Assembly: GCF_019145375.1 (NCBI RefSeq)
Contig: NZ_JAHSTX010000001.1
Location: 3,137,001-3,201,000, forward strand
Length of the DNA stretch: 64,000 nucleotides
DNA from: Pseudomonas triticicola
GTDB lineage: Bacteria > Pseudomonadota > Gammaproteobacteria > Pseudomonadales > Pseudomonadaceae
Reading direction: 5' to 3'
This document shows, in pieces, positions 9,778-18,966 of the stretch. The notes under the pieces are model-generated. The model searched no databases, was not told the origin of the DNA, and saw only the letters and a list, made by a program, of their open reading frames with translations. Made by a program: the position numbers and the translations under genes. The number at the start of each line of letters is the position of its first letter. Within the stretch, counting starts at the first letter, position 1.

Positions 9778-10395
9778 TCAGCCCAACACCACCAACCGAT
9801 TCGGCAACTCGTTCCTGACCTGCGTCACCGGCACATGCACCTTCAACAACTCGCCACACGCCTCCACGCACGTGACAAACCCTTCCAGCGTGCGCCCCTG
9901 CCTGACCTGCTCGGTAAACGTTGCAACAATGGCATCCCAGTTGCTGTTATCCAGCCGTTTGGAGATCCCCTCATCCACCAGAATCTCCACATAGCGCTCA
10001 GCCTCGCAGACAAAAATCAGCACGCCGGTGCTGCCCACGGTGTGGTGCAGGTTCTGTTCGAGAAACTGCCGCCGCGCCAGGTTGGAGGCGCGCCAGTGGC
10101 GCACGCGGCGCGGCACCAGATGAGTGGTGATTTTCGGCAGACGAAACAGCAGGCACAGGACGATGAACATGCCCCATTGCACCAGCAGCAGGCTGCGCAG
10201 GGTCAGCCAGCCCGTGAGGTAGTGGACGATGCCCGGCAACACCAGCGCCAGCAGACTGGCCCAGAGCAGCGGGATGTACGCGTAATCGTCGGCGCGGGCA
10301 GCGAGCACCGTGACCAGTTCGGCGTCGGTGTCGCGTTCGACCCGGGCGATGGCCTCGGCGACTTTGCGTTGTTCGTGTTCAGTCAGTAGTGCCAT
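9778..10395 (-). CDS. TPM domain membrane protein
   Basis: 205 aa. An N-terminal TPM (phosphatase-like) half, with HEQRKVAEAIARVERDTDAE, is followed by two adjacent hydrophobic helices (about residues 40-62 and 68-86). The second TPM half contains GVLIFVCEAERYVEILVDEG. It is the last gene of the LemA-TPM-TPM set. It has no signal peptide, so the protein is anchored by the internal helices. The molecular function of this small TPM class is not established. Confidence 0.83.
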   Translation of the reverse strand: MALLTEHEQRKVAEAIARVERDTDAELVTVLAARADDYAYIPLLWASLLALVLPGIVHYLTGWLTLRSLLLVQWGMFIVLCLLFRLPKITTHLVPRRVRHWRASNLARRQFLEQNLHHTVGSTGVLIFVCEAERYVEILVDEGISKRLDNSNWDAIVATFTEQVRQGRTLEGFVTCVEACGELLKVHVPVTQVRNELPNRLVVLG

Positions 10396-10428
10396 GTCGA
10401 AAAGTGCCTGCTCATTATTCTTTTGATC

Positions 10429-11181
10429 TCACCAGCCGCCGGACGAACCGCCGCCGCCGAAACTGCCCCCGCCACCGCTGAAGCCGCCACCGCCGCCGAA
10501 TCCGCCGCCTCCGCCAAAGCCGCCCCCTCCTCCGGAGCCGCCCCGGCCGGCAGGCAGGATACCGAGCATCTGGCAGACAAACACCGTCAGGATGAACAAC
10601 ATCACCAGAAACATGAACAGCGCCGGGTGCCGCGAGATGAAATCATCCGCCGGGTCGCCGCTGGATTCGTACACGGTGGACGGCTCATCGAGCGGATTGC
10701 CACCGAGCACCACCAACATCGCCGCAACGCCATCGCTGATGCCTTTGCTGAAGTTGCCGGCCTTGAATGCCGGCGTGATGACCTGATGAATGATCACCGA
10801 CGACTGCGCATCGGTCAGGCGATCCTCCAGGCCATAGCCGACTTCGATGCGCAGTTTGCGCTCGTCACGGGCGACGATCAGCAAGGCGCCGTTGTTCTTG
10901 TCCTTCTGGCCGATGCCCCAGTGCCGACCCAGTTGGACGCCGAAATCCTCGATGGTGGTGCCCTGCAGATCCGGCAGCGTGACCACCACCAATTGCTCGC
11001 CGGTGGCCTGCTCGTGCGCCTGCAATTGCTGGCTCAGTTGCGCGCGAATCGATGGCTCGAGCATCTGCGCCTGATCGACCACGCGCCCGCTCAGCGGCGG
11101 AAACGTCAATTCGGCCCGGGCGCTGACGGCGAACAGCCACAGCATCAGCACCAGGCCCAGTTTCAACACACGCATGGGCAA
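10429..11181 (-). CDS. TPM domain protein, YgcG-like, with glycine-rich C-terminus
   Basis: 250 aa. A signal peptide (about residues 1-23) ends at ARAELTFP and exports the TPM domain (LSGRVVDQAQML... WGIGQKDKNNGALLIVARDE) to the periplasm. A transmembrane helix near residues 190-210 (FMFLVMLFILTVFVCQML) follows, then a 40-residue tail of GGGG-FGGGGG repeats typical of YgcG-like proteins. It starts 7 bp after the lemA-type gene, so the two are translationally close. LemA/TPM pairs are widespread and linked to envelope maintenance, but the enzymatic role is unproven. Confidence 0.87.
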   Translation of the reverse strand: MPMRVLKLGLVLMLWLFAVSARAELTFPPLSGRVVDQAQMLEPSIRAQLSQQLQAHEQATGEQLVVVTLPDLQGTTIEDFGVQLGRHWGIGQKDKNNGALLIVARDERKLRIEVGYGLEDRLTDAQSSVIIHQVITPAFKAGNFSKGISDGVAAMLVVLGGNPLDEPSTVYESSGDPADDFISRHPALFMFLVMLFILTVFVCQMLGILPAGRGGSGGGGGFGGGGGFGGGGGFSGGGGSFGGGGSSGGW

Positions 11182-11188
11182 CCTCGAA

Positions 11189-11797
11189 TCAGAATTTCAC
11201 TTCCGGGGCCTTCTCCGCGCCGGGCGTGGTGGCTTCGAAGGTTTCGCGCATCGGCAGATCGCTGTACATCACGCTGTGCCACAGGCGACCGGGGAAGGTG
11301 CGGATCTCGGTGTTGTATTTCTGCACCGCCAGGATGAAATCGCGGCGCGCCACGGCGATACGGTTTTCCGTGCCTTCGAGTTGCGATTGCAGGGCGAGGA
11401 AGTTCTGGTTGGCCTTCAGATCCGGGTAGCGCTCGGAGACCACCATCAAACGGCTCAATGCGCCGGTCAGTTGATCCTGTGCCTGCTGGAACTGCTTGAG
11501 TTTCTCGGGGTTGTCGAGGGTGCTGGCATCGACCTGAATCGAGGTGGCCTTGGCTCGCGCTTCAATCACTGCGGTCAGGGTTTCCTGTTCGTGGGCCGCG
11601 TAGCCCTTCACGGTTTCCACCAGATTGGGAATCAGGTCGGCACGGCGCTGGTACTGGTTCTGCACCTGGCCCCAGGCGGCTTTGGCCTGTTCGTCGAGTG
11701 TCGGGATATTGTTGATGCCGCACGCGGTCAACAGCGTGGCGAACACCAGCAACGTGGCGATCTGTAGCCGTGAACGGGAGGTTGAGCTGATATTCAT
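11189..11797 (-). CDS. lemA: LemA family lipoprotein
   Basis: 202 aa. The start at 11797 has a GGAG ribosome site and gives a lipoprotein signal with an LLTACG lipobox, so the protein is lipid-anchored. The LemA core follows: DEQAKAAWGQVQNQYQRRAD, then LIPNLVETVKGYAAHEQETL and the coiled helices ending in RRDFILAVQKYNTEI. It heads an operon with two TPM genes. LemA proteins are alpha-helical periplasmic or membrane proteins of unclear function; this is not the LemA/GacS sensor kinase despite the shared name. Confidence 0.9.
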   Translation of the reverse strand: MNISSTSRSRLQIATLLVFATLLTACGINNIPTLDEQAKAAWGQVQNQYQRRADLIPNLVETVKGYAAHEQETLTAVIEARAKATSIQVDASTLDNPEKLKQFQQAQDQLTGALSRLMVVSERYPDLKANQNFLALQSQLEGTENRIAVARRDFILAVQKYNTEIRTFPGRLWHSVMYSDLPMRETFEATTPGAEKAPEVKF

Positions 11798-12055
11798 TGC
11801 AGTGATGCTCCATGACACATTTGATTTAAAAACCGAGCGCTGGGCATTCCCGGCCAGCGGTTGGGGCATAATCGGCGCCGCCACTGGCATGCGACGGGTT
11901 AATCGGCTAAAAAGTGCCCTTCGCGTTCACATTGCCGCTGTCGGCCGCGGTTTCCCGGCTCAGGATTTTGCGCCGGTATCCGAACAACAATAGTCGCTCC
12001 CTACATTTTGGCTGGCCGGTGTTGCATCACCGTTTGGGCTCTAGAGAAAAAATTC

Positions 12056-14347
12056 ATGAAGAAGCTGTGTTTGCTGGGTCTGTTCGTCAGCCTGGCCAGT
12101 CATCAGGTACTGGCCGCCACGACCCCGGTACCGTTGGAAAACAAGGACGCTTTCATCAGCAACCTGATGAAACAAATGACTCTCGACGAGAAGATCGGCC
12201 AGTTGCGCCTGATCAGCATCGGCCCGGAAATGCCCCGCGAGCTGATCCGCAAGGAAATTGCCGGCGGCAACATCGGCGGCACGTTCAACTCGATCACCCG
12301 CGCGGAAAACCGTCCGATGCAGGACGCGGCCATGCGCAGTCGCCTGAAGATTCCGATGTTTTTCGCGTACGACGTGATCCACGGTCACCGTACGATTTTC
12401 CCGATTCCGCTGGCCCTCGCGTCGAGCTGGGACATGGACGCCATCGGCCAGTCCGGTCGCGTTGCGGCTAAAGAAGCCGCCGCCGACAGCCTCGACATCA
12501 CCTTCGCGCCGATGGTGGATATCTCCCGCGATCCGCGCTGGGGCCGCAGTTCCGAAGGTTTCGGCGAAGACACCTACCTGACCTCGCGCATCGCCAAAGT
12601 CATGGTCAAGGCCTATCAGGGCGAGACCCCGAGCGCCGCCGACAGCATCATGGCCAGCGTCAAGCACTTCGCCCTGTACGGCGCGGTCGAAGGCGGTCGC
12701 GACTACAACACCGTCGACATGAGCCCGGTGAAGATGTACCAGGATTATCTGCCGCCCTACCGCGCCGCGATCGATGCCGGCGCTGGCGGTGTAATGGTGG
12801 CGTTGAACTCGATCAACGGCATTCCGGCCACGGCCAACACCTGGCTGATGAATGATCTGCTGCGCAAGGACTGGGGCTTCAAAGGCCTGGCGGTCAGCGA
12901 TCACGGCGCGATTTTCGAACTGATCAAGCACGGTGTCGCTCGCGACGGTCGCGAAGCGGCGAAGCTGGCGATCAAGGCCGGCATCGACATGAGCATGAAC
13001 GACACCCTCTACGGCAAAGAACTGCCGGGGTTGCTCAAGTCTGGTGAGATCGAACAGAAAGACATCGACAACGCTGTGCGCGAAGTGCTCGCGGCCAAGT
13101 ACGACATGGGCCTGTTCAAGGACCCGTACCTGCGCATCGGCAAGGCCGAGGATGATCCGGTCGACACCTACGCCGAGAGCCGCCTGCATCGCGCCGAGGC
13201 CCGCGAAGTCGCGCGTCGCAGTCTGGTGCTGCTGAAGAACCAGAACGAAACCCTGCCGCTGAAGAAAGACGCGAAAATCGCGCTGGTCGGTCCATTGGCG
13301 AAAGCGCCGATCGACATGATGGGCAGCTGGGCCGCCGCCGGGCGCCCGGCGCAATCGGTCACTTTGTTCGATGGCATGAATTCCGTGATCGGCGACAAGG
13401 CCAACCTGATCTACGCCCGTGGCGCCAACATCACGGGCGACAAGAAGGTCCTCGACTACCTGAACTTCCTCAACTTCGATGCCCCGGAAGTGGTCGATGA
13501 CCCGCGCCCGGCCAACGTGCTGATCGATGAGGCGGTGAAAGCGGCGAAGGATGCTGACGTGATCGTCGCGGCAGTCGGCGAGTCCCGTGGCATGTCCCAC
13601 GAATCCTCGAGCCGCACTGACCTGAACATCCCGCAAACCCAGCGCGAATTGATCCGCGCGCTGAAAGCCACTGGCAAGCCGTTGGTGCTGGTGTTGATGA
13701 ACGGCCGTCCGCTGACGATTCTCGAAGAAAACCAGTCGGCCGATGCGATTCTGGAAACCTGGTTCAGCGGCACCGAGGGCGGCAACGCCATCGCCGACGT
13801 GCTGTTCGGCGACTACAACCCGTCGGGCAAACTGCCGGTGACGTTCCCGCGCTCCGTGGGCCAGATCCCTACCTACTACAACCATCTGAGCATCGGCCGG
13901 CCGTTCACTCCGGGCAAACCGGGCAACTACACCTCGCAGTATTTCGATGACACTACCGGCCCGCTGTTTCCGTTCGGTTACGGCCTGAGCTACACCACCT
14001 TCGCCCTGAGCGATATGGCGCTGTCATCGACCACCCTGAACGCCAGCGGCAAGCTCGACGCCAGCGTCATGGTCAAGAACACCGGCAAACGTGACGGCGA
14101 AACCGTGGTGCAGTTGTACATCCAGGACGTCACCGGTTCGATGATCCGCCCGGTGAAAGAACTGAAGAACTTCCAGAAGATCATGCTCAAGGCCGGCGAA
14201 CAGAAAGTCGTGCACTTCACCATCGCCGAGGAAGACCTGAAGTTCTACAACGCCCAGCTCAAATACGCAGCCGAGCCCGGCAAGTTCAATGTGCAGATCG
14301 GCCTGGATTCGCAGGCGGTGACGCAGCAGAGCTTTGAATTGCTGTAA
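12056..14347 (+). CDS. bglX: Periplasmic beta-glucosidase, glycoside hydrolase family 3
   Basis: 763 aa with a signal peptide (MKKLCLLGLFVSLASHQVLA), so it acts in the periplasm on beta-linked glucosides. The GH3 N-terminal barrel contains MVDISRDPRWGRSSEGFGED, the KHFALYGAVEGGRDYNTVDM loop, and the nucleophile Asp282 in LAVSDHGAIFEL. The second GH3 domain and the C-terminal fibronectin-III-like domain (KNTGKRDGETVVQLYIQD) are complete. Start 12056 is preferred over 12008 because it starts the signal peptide. It is divergent from the lemA operon and followed by a REP pair. Confidence 0.95.
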   Translation: MKKLCLLGLFVSLASHQVLAATTPVPLENKDAFISNLMKQMTLDEKIGQLRLISIGPEMPRELIRKEIAGGNIGGTFNSITRAENRPMQDAAMRSRLKIPMFFAYDVIHGHRTIFPIPLALASSWDMDAIGQSGRVAAKEAAADSLDITFAPMVDISRDPRWGRSSEGFGEDTYLTSRIAKVMVKAYQGETPSAADSIMASVKHFALYGAVEGGRDYNTVDMSPVKMYQDYLPPYRAAIDAGAGGVMVALNSINGIPATANTWLMNDLLRKDWGFKGLAVSDHGAIFELIKHGVARDGREAAKLAIKAGIDMSMNDTLYGKELPGLLKSGEIEQKDIDNAVREVLAAKYDMGLFKDPYLRIGKAEDDPVDTYAESRLHRAEAREVARRSLVLLKNQNETLPLKKDAKIALVGPLAKAPIDMMGSWAAAGRPAQSVTLFDGMNSVIGDKANLIYARGANITGDKKVLDYLNFLNFDAPEVVDDPRPANVLIDEAVKAAKDADVIVAAVGESRGMSHESSSRTDLNIPQTQRELIRALKATGKPLVLVLMNGRPLTILEENQSADAILETWFSGTEGGNAIADVLFGDYNPSGKLPVTFPRSVGQIPTYYNHLSIGRPFTPGKPGNYTSQYFDDTTGPLFPFGYGLSYTTFALSDMALSSTTLNASGKLDASVMVKNTGKRDGETVVQLYIQDVTGSMIRPVKELKNFQKIMLKAGEQKVVHFTIAEEDLKFYNAQLKYAAEPGKFNVQIGLDSQAVTQQSFELL

Positions 14348-14370
14348 CAGCAGCAACACTGCAAAACACT

Positions 14371-14457
14371 GTGGGAGCGAGCCTGCTCGCGAAAGCGATC
14401 ATTCAGACAAAAAATTGCTGAATGACACACCGCTTTCGCGAGCAGGCTCGCTCCCAC
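14371..14457. repeat. REP pair downstream of bglX
   Basis: Inverted REP units at 14371-14393 (-) and 14435-14457 (+). They lie between the convergent ends of bglX and the cardiolipin synthase-like gene, where no classical terminator is seen. Confidence 0.9.
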
Positions 14458-14485
14458 ATTGGATTCAGGGTATTCAAAATCGTGG

Positions 14486-15643
14486 TTATCCGCGTCTATC
14501 GAGAATATTCACCACCAACCGATCCACCCAGCCCCACACCCGCTGCTTGACCCGCCGCCACAACGGTCGGCGCTGCCATTCCTCCAGGCTCACCAGCTGA
14601 CTCAAGCCGAAGTCCTTCACAAAGCTCGCCTCCACCGCTGCCGTCAACGCCGGGTCCAGCGCCTCCAGATTCGCCTCCAGATTGAAACGCAGATTCCAGT
14701 GATCGAAGTTGCACGAACCGATGCTTACCCATTCGTCCACCAGTACCATTTTCAGGTGCAGGAAGCACGGCTGGTACTCGAAGATCTGCACCCCGGCCTT
14801 GAGCAGGCGCGGGTAGTAGCGATGCCCGGCGTAGCGCACTGACGGGTGATCGGTGCGCGGCCCGGTCAGCAACAGCCGCACATCAACACCGCGCGACGCA
14901 GCCTTGCGCAGGGAGCGGCGGATTTTCCAGGTCGGCAGAAAGTACGGCGTGGCCATCCAGATGCGTTTTTGCCCGCTGTTCAGCGCGCGAAACAGCGATT
15001 GCAGAATGTCGCGGTGCTGGCGGGCGTCAGCGTAGGCTACGCGGCCCATGCCTTCGCCCTTGTCCGGCACGCGCGGCAAACGTGGCAAACCGAAATGCGC
15101 GGCCGGGCGCCAGGCGCGGCGGTAACGGTTGGCGATCCACTGCCGATCGAAGAGCAATTGCCAATCGATCACCAACGGGCCGCTGATCTCGACCATCACT
15201 TCGTGCCACTCGCTGACATCATGGCCCGGCGTCCAGAATTCATCGGTCACGCCGGTGCCGCCGACCACGGCCAGGCATTGGTCGACCAGCAGCAATTTGC
15301 GGTGGTCACGATAGAAATTGCCGACCCAGCGCCGCCAGCTCAGGCGATTGTAGAAACGCAGCTCGACCCCGGCCTGAGTCAGGCGCTGGCGCAGATGCAG
15401 CGTAAACGCGAGGCTGCCGTAATCATCGAACAGGCAACGCACGCGCACGCCGCGTTCGGCCGCCGCGACCAGTGCCTGGACGATGGCTTCGGCGCAGGCG
15501 CCGGCCTCGACCAGGTACAGCTCCAGTTCGATCTGCTCTGTAGCTCCAGCGATGTGCTCGAGCATGCGCGGAAAGAACTGCGGGCCGTCGATCAACAGTT
15601 CGAAACGGTTGCCGTCACGCCAGGGGAACACCGCACCGCGCAT
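14486..15643 (-). CDS. clsB: Phospholipase D family cardiolipin synthase (ClsB-like)
   Basis: 385 aa, soluble or peripheral, with two HKD catalytic motifs of the phospholipase D superfamily: HRKLLLVD in the first half and HLKMVLVD in the second, each followed by the GG or GS/N step. Length and the lack of N-terminal membrane helices fit ClsB rather than ClsA. The expected reaction is joining phosphatidyl groups to form cardiolipin at the inner membrane. It starts one base after the YceI stop codon, implying cotranscription. A phosphodiesterase role cannot be excluded. Confidence 0.85.
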   Translation of the reverse strand: MRGAVFPWRDGNRFELLIDGPQFFPRMLEHIAGATEQIELELYLVEAGACAEAIVQALVAAAERGVRVRCLFDDYGSLAFTLHLRQRLTQAGVELRFYNRLSWRRWVGNFYRDHRKLLLVDQCLAVVGGTGVTDEFWTPGHDVSEWHEVMVEISGPLVIDWQLLFDRQWIANRYRRAWRPAAHFGLPRLPRVPDKGEGMGRVAYADARQHRDILQSLFRALNSGQKRIWMATPYFLPTWKIRRSLRKAASRGVDVRLLLTGPRTDHPSVRYAGHRYYPRLLKAGVQIFEYQPCFLHLKMVLVDEWVSIGSCNFDHWNLRFNLEANLEALDPALTAAVEASFVKDFGLSQLVSLEEWQRRPLWRRVKQRVWGWVDRLVVNILDRRG

Positions 15644-15644
15644 G

Positions 15645-16235
15645 TCAGCGCGCCGTGAAAATCAGCACCGCACCCACCGGCACCGACAGACTGATGGCCG
15701 ACAGATCGGCGAGTTTGCGCAGGTTTTCCAGGCCCGGCGCCAGATCGAAATCCTCGGCGTTGATCACCAGCGGCTCCAGTGTCACCACCTGAAAGCGCCG
15801 ATCATCCAGACGCGTGGCGAGCAACTCGGCCGAGTATTCGTGCTGCTTGCCGTGCAGGCTGACGGTCAGCGGCAGGCGCAACTCCAGCTGCGCGCCGGGG
15901 GCCAGATCGTTGATCGGGCGCAGGTCGATCTGGGTGGTGATGGTGGCTGCAGGGAATTGCTCGATCTGGAACAGCTCCTTGCGCATGCGCTCATCGCGCA
16001 GCGGAATGCCGCTGTTGATCGATTCGAGCTCGACTTCGACCTCGGCGCGACCGTTGGGGTCGACCTTGCCGTGCAGCACCAGAAAGCGCTGCACTTCCGA
16101 CACGCTGGCATTTTTGGTGCTGACGAACGACAGCCGCGACGACTCGCCGTCCAGGTACCAATTGGCCTGGGCCGGCAGCGCAGCGGCGGTCAACAGCAGA
16201 CTGGCGAAGGTTGTATAGAGGGAGCGGTTGAACAT
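15645..16235 (-). CDS. YceI family periplasmic protein
   Basis: 196 aa. A signal peptide (MFNRSLYTTFASLLLTAAAL, cleavage after AQA) is followed by the YceI lipocalin-like barrel: WYLDGESSRLSFVSTK, then VELESINSGIPLRDERMR and LTVSLHGKQHEYSAEL. YceI barrels bind isoprenoid or other hydrophobic ligands. Start 16235 begins the signal peptide; the longer frame is unlikely. The TGA is one base before the ATG of the cardiolipin synthase-like gene. The ligand is unknown. Confidence 0.88.
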   Translation of the reverse strand: MFNRSLYTTFASLLLTAAALPAQANWYLDGESSRLSFVSTKNASVSEVQRFLVLHGKVDPNGRAEVEVELESINSGIPLRDERMRKELFQIEQFPAATITTQIDLRPINDLAPGAQLELRLPLTVSLHGKQHEYSAELLATRLDDRRFQVVTLEPLVINAEDFDLAPGLENLRKLADLSAISLSVPVGAVLIFTAR

Positions 16236-16300
16236 TGAACACTCGTGGGGGCGATAAACCTGCACGAACCTTAACCGCCCGCCAAGTTATTGCAAGCCCT

Positions 16301-16388
16301 GTGGGAGCGAGCCTGCTCGCGAATGCAATGCTCGCCGCACAGCATGTATTGCGGCTTGCGACGATTTCGCGAGCAGGCTCGCTCCCAC
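16301..16388. repeat. REP pair between the YceI gene and the 98-aa gene
   Basis: Inverted REP units at 16301-16323 (-) and 16366-16388 (+), filling the 170-bp gap upstream of the YceI gene. Confidence 0.9.
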
Positions 16389-16405
16389 CGGGGAGACCAG
16401 ATAAT

Positions 16406-16702
16406 TCAGGGATTCAGGCGACAGCCCTGGCGTTCGCTCAGCCATTGCGCGCTGTTACTGCGGCCCAAGCCGCTGACGGTGATGGTTTTGCTCGAAGGGT
16501 CATCGGTAAAACCGCTGGTTGGCAGCCATTGCTTGACATAGCCACGGCAATACCCGGCGTCGTTGTTCATCACATAACGACACGAGCAATATTCCTTGGC
16601 GGTGTAGGCGCTGATGATGTCCGGGAAAACCCAGAGGTTTTCCCGTTCATACCAACCCCAACCGAGCAGCACGACCAACAGCAACAATAGAAAGCGCTTC
16701 AT
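16406..16702 (-). CDS. Small exported Cys-containing protein, function unknown
   Basis: 98 aa. An N-terminal hydrophobic stretch (MKRFLLLLLVVLLGWGWY) acts as a signal peptide or anchor. The rest holds four cysteines: YCSC, a GYCRGY segment and QGCRLNP at the end, compatible with periplasmic disulfides. The ATG overlaps the stop of the upstream serine hydrolase gene by four bases (ATGA), so the two are almost certainly cotranslated. I do not recognise a named family. Confidence 0.75.
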   Translation of the reverse strand: MKRFLLLLLVVLLGWGWYERENLWVFPDIISAYTAKEYCSCRYVMNNDAGYCRGYVKQWLPTSGFTDDPSSKTITVSGLGRSNSAQWLSERQGCRLNP

Positions 16703-17778
16703 GGCCGCACCGCCTGCAACACGCGTTTGAGCAACTCGTTGTGCTGGTAGCTGCCATCACGATCATCGCCGTAACGCACGATCACCAGTTTCTCGCTGGG
16801 CATCACATACAGCGCCTGGCCCCAGTGGCCGAGGGCGGCGAAGGTGTCGGGTGGTGCGTCGGGCCACGGCGACGTCGCACCATCGACAGGCCGATTGAGC
16901 CACCAATGGCCGCCGGGCACGGCTTCGTCCTGCTGCGCCTTGTAGCCGGCAAAGGGCTTGAGATTGAATGCCACCCAATCCTCGGGCAGCAACTGCCGAT
17001 CGTTCCAGCGCCCGCCCCGCGCCATCAACAGACCGACCCGCGCCAGATCCCGCGCGGTGAGATAGGCATAGGACGAGGCGACAAAGGTGCCGCTGGCATC
17101 GCTCTCCCACACGGCGTGACGAATGCCCAACGGCTCGAACAATGCTGTCCACGGATAGTCGGCATAACGTGCTGGGTCGACCATGGTTTTCAGGGCAGCG
17201 GCGAGTAGATTGCTGTCACCGCTGGAATAACGAAAAGCCTGACCCGCTGGGGCGTAACTGTCGTGTGCGGCGGTGAACGCGGCCATGTCGCGATGGCCGC
17301 GGGTGTAGAGCATCGCCACCACCGAAGATTTCAGCGGCGCGTATTCGTAGTCCTCCTGCCAATCCAGACCGGAGGCCCAGTTCAGCAGATGGCCGAGGGT
17401 GATCGCCGGGTGTTTGTCCAGCGTCGGGTAGAACTTCAGCGCTGGATCATCGAGTTTGAACCGGCCTTCGCCGTGAGCCACACCGAGGACCGTCGCCAGC
17501 AGGCTTTTGCTGATCGACCAGGTCAGATGCGGGGTCTGTTCGGTGGTCGGGGCGGCGTAGCGTTCGTAGATGATCTGGCCGTCGTGGATGATCAGCAAGG
17601 CGTCGGTGCGGATGCCCTGGCGGGTGACGTCGTTGCGGGGCGCGAAGGCGTAGTTTTCCAGTGCTTCGACGGCCGGGCCGCTGACTGGCGAGCCGATTGG
17701 CCATTGCTCATTCGGCCATTGTTCGGCTCGGACGGTGAGGCTGATCAGCAGCAGGAACAGGGACAGGCCTTTGAACAT
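16699..17778 (-). CDS. Class C beta-lactamase-like serine hydrolase
   Basis: 359 aa with a signal peptide (residues 1-18). The penicillin-binding fold shows the catalytic SxxK at Ser88-Lys91 (WSISKSLL), a YSS motif in FRYSSGDSNLL, and a late HWG segment in the KTG position. These match esterase or D-aminopeptidase-type members of the beta-lactamase superfamily rather than a true AmpC; no ampR lies next to it. It probably acts in the periplasm on an amide or ester. It overlaps the 98-aa gene by four bases. Confidence 0.85.
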   Translation of the reverse strand: MFKGLSLFLLLISLTVRAEQWPNEQWPIGSPVSGPAVEALENYAFAPRNDVTRQGIRTDALLIIHDGQIIYERYAAPTTEQTPHLTWSISKSLLATVLGVAHGEGRFKLDDPALKFYPTLDKHPAITLGHLLNWASGLDWQEDYEYAPLKSSVVAMLYTRGHRDMAAFTAAHDSYAPAGQAFRYSSGDSNLLAAALKTMVDPARYADYPWTALFEPLGIRHAVWESDASGTFVASSYAYLTARDLARVGLLMARGGRWNDRQLLPEDWVAFNLKPFAGYKAQQDEAVPGGHWWLNRPVDGATSPWPDAPPDTFAALGHWGQALYVMPSEKLVIVRYGDDRDGSYQHNELLKRVLQAVRP

Positions 17779-17852
17779 GGTTGAGGCTCTGGGATCGGTC
17801 TGTTGAGATTAGGTGCGGTTGATGACAGATGTGTGGTGTTCTTGAGGCCGCT

Positions 17853-17926
17853 TTCGCGAGCAGGCTCGCTCCCACGTTTCGACTGACAACACACGATCTT
17901 TCTGTGGGAGCGAGCCTGCTCGCGAA
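17853..17926. repeat. REP pair upstream of the serine hydrolase
   Basis: Inverted units at 17853-17875 (+) and 17904-17926 (-), in the gap between the acyl-CoA dehydrogenase-like stop and the serine hydrolase start. Confidence 0.9.
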
Positions 17927-17934
17927 GGGGCCGC

Positions 17935-18813
17935 TCAGGTCACCGCCAGAGCCTTGGCCAACCGCTTCACCCTCGCCCCCGCCGCCAACTGCATCACGCC
18001 CTTGTCCCGCTGCCACATCTGCGCCCATTCCACCGGGCCATCCGCCAGCGCCTGATCAACCTCCCCCGCCAGCGCTTCAAACTGCGCAAACAATCCGCCC
18101 AGCACTACATGCCCGGGCGAATTGTTCGGCGCTTGCCGGCTGGCCTCGGCGCACCCGGCCAGCAGCGCCAGCAAACGCAATTGCAGGGCCTGCGGCCAGT
18201 CGCTGTCCTGGCCGACGCCGTACAACCACGCGGTCATGGCGCAGAGCACGTAGACATCTTCAAGACTGCGAAACGGTTTGACGTAGGCGTCCCAGCCGTC
18301 GCCGGCGAGCAGTTCGCACAGGGCGCCGTCCAGATGCAGGCGGCCGTGGCTGATGTCCGGCATCAACGGCAACGCCGGCAGTTTTTCCACCTTCACGCCG
18401 GGCTCGCCGGGATACACCACCGCCAGACTCAGGCGCGGTGTTTCGCCAGGCTCCTCACTGCGCGCAGCCACCAATAACCAGTCGGCGGCGTCGCCGGCGG
18501 TGACGAAATCCTTGCGCCCGCTCAGGCGCAAATCTTTCAGCCGCGTTTGCATATCGGCCGGGCGCAGGCTGCGTTGTTCGGTCGCGCACAAGGCGCCAAG
18601 GCTCGGCGGCGCGCTCGGCCACAACATGCGCAGCGCCGCCTGATAACCCACCAGAAACGCCAGTCCCGGCGTCGCCATTCGCCGCCCGCCAGCCACCGCC
18701 AATTCGAACGGCGTGACGTTGCCGAGCGCCTGCAACAACGTTGCAAAGCCCTCGGCCAGATCAGCAGCAGCGGGCAAGCGTTCACGGCGGTGCAACAGAT
18801 CTGTCCAGGGCAT
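17935..18813 (-). CDS. Short acyl-CoA dehydrogenase-like protein
   Basis: 292 aa from the Met at 18813, which has an AGGAGG ribosome site. The sequence follows the acyl-CoA dehydrogenase layout loosely: an alpha-helical start, a middle beta region (LRPADMQTRLKDLRLSGRKD, then WLLVAARSEEPGETPRLSLA) and a helical end. It is about 90 residues shorter than typical enzymes, and the usual FAD and catalytic signatures are not obvious. It may be a divergent, non-catalytic or specialised member. It is divergent from olsB with a 153-bp gap. Confidence 0.6.
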   Translation of the reverse strand: MPWTDLLHRRERLPAAADLAEGFATLLQALGNVTPFELAVAGGRRMATPGLAFLVGYQAALRMLWPSAPPSLGALCATEQRSLRPADMQTRLKDLRLSGRKDFVTAGDAADWLLVAARSEEPGETPRLSLAVVYPGEPGVKVEKLPALPLMPDISHGRLHLDGALCELLAGDGWDAYVKPFRSLEDVYVLCAMTAWLYGVGQDSDWPQALQLRLLALLAGCAEASRQAPNNSPGHVVLGGLFAQFEALAGEVDQALADGPVEWAQMWQRDKGVMQLAAGARVKRLAKALAVT

Positions 18814-18966
18814 GGGCGCCTCCTTGTGGGCTGTCATATAAGCATCACCGAACGTTCATGGCGATGACACCGGGGCTACATAGCCTGACTTTGCACAACA
18901 CGGCTGCATAAAGAAAGTCGATCGGCTGCAACCCACGACGGGTTAAAGGCCCGTACGGAGATTCAC

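Noticed and set aside
12041..13885. 614-codon open frame antisense to bglX
   Set aside because: Shadow frame; the sense strand encodes a complete GH3 enzyme.
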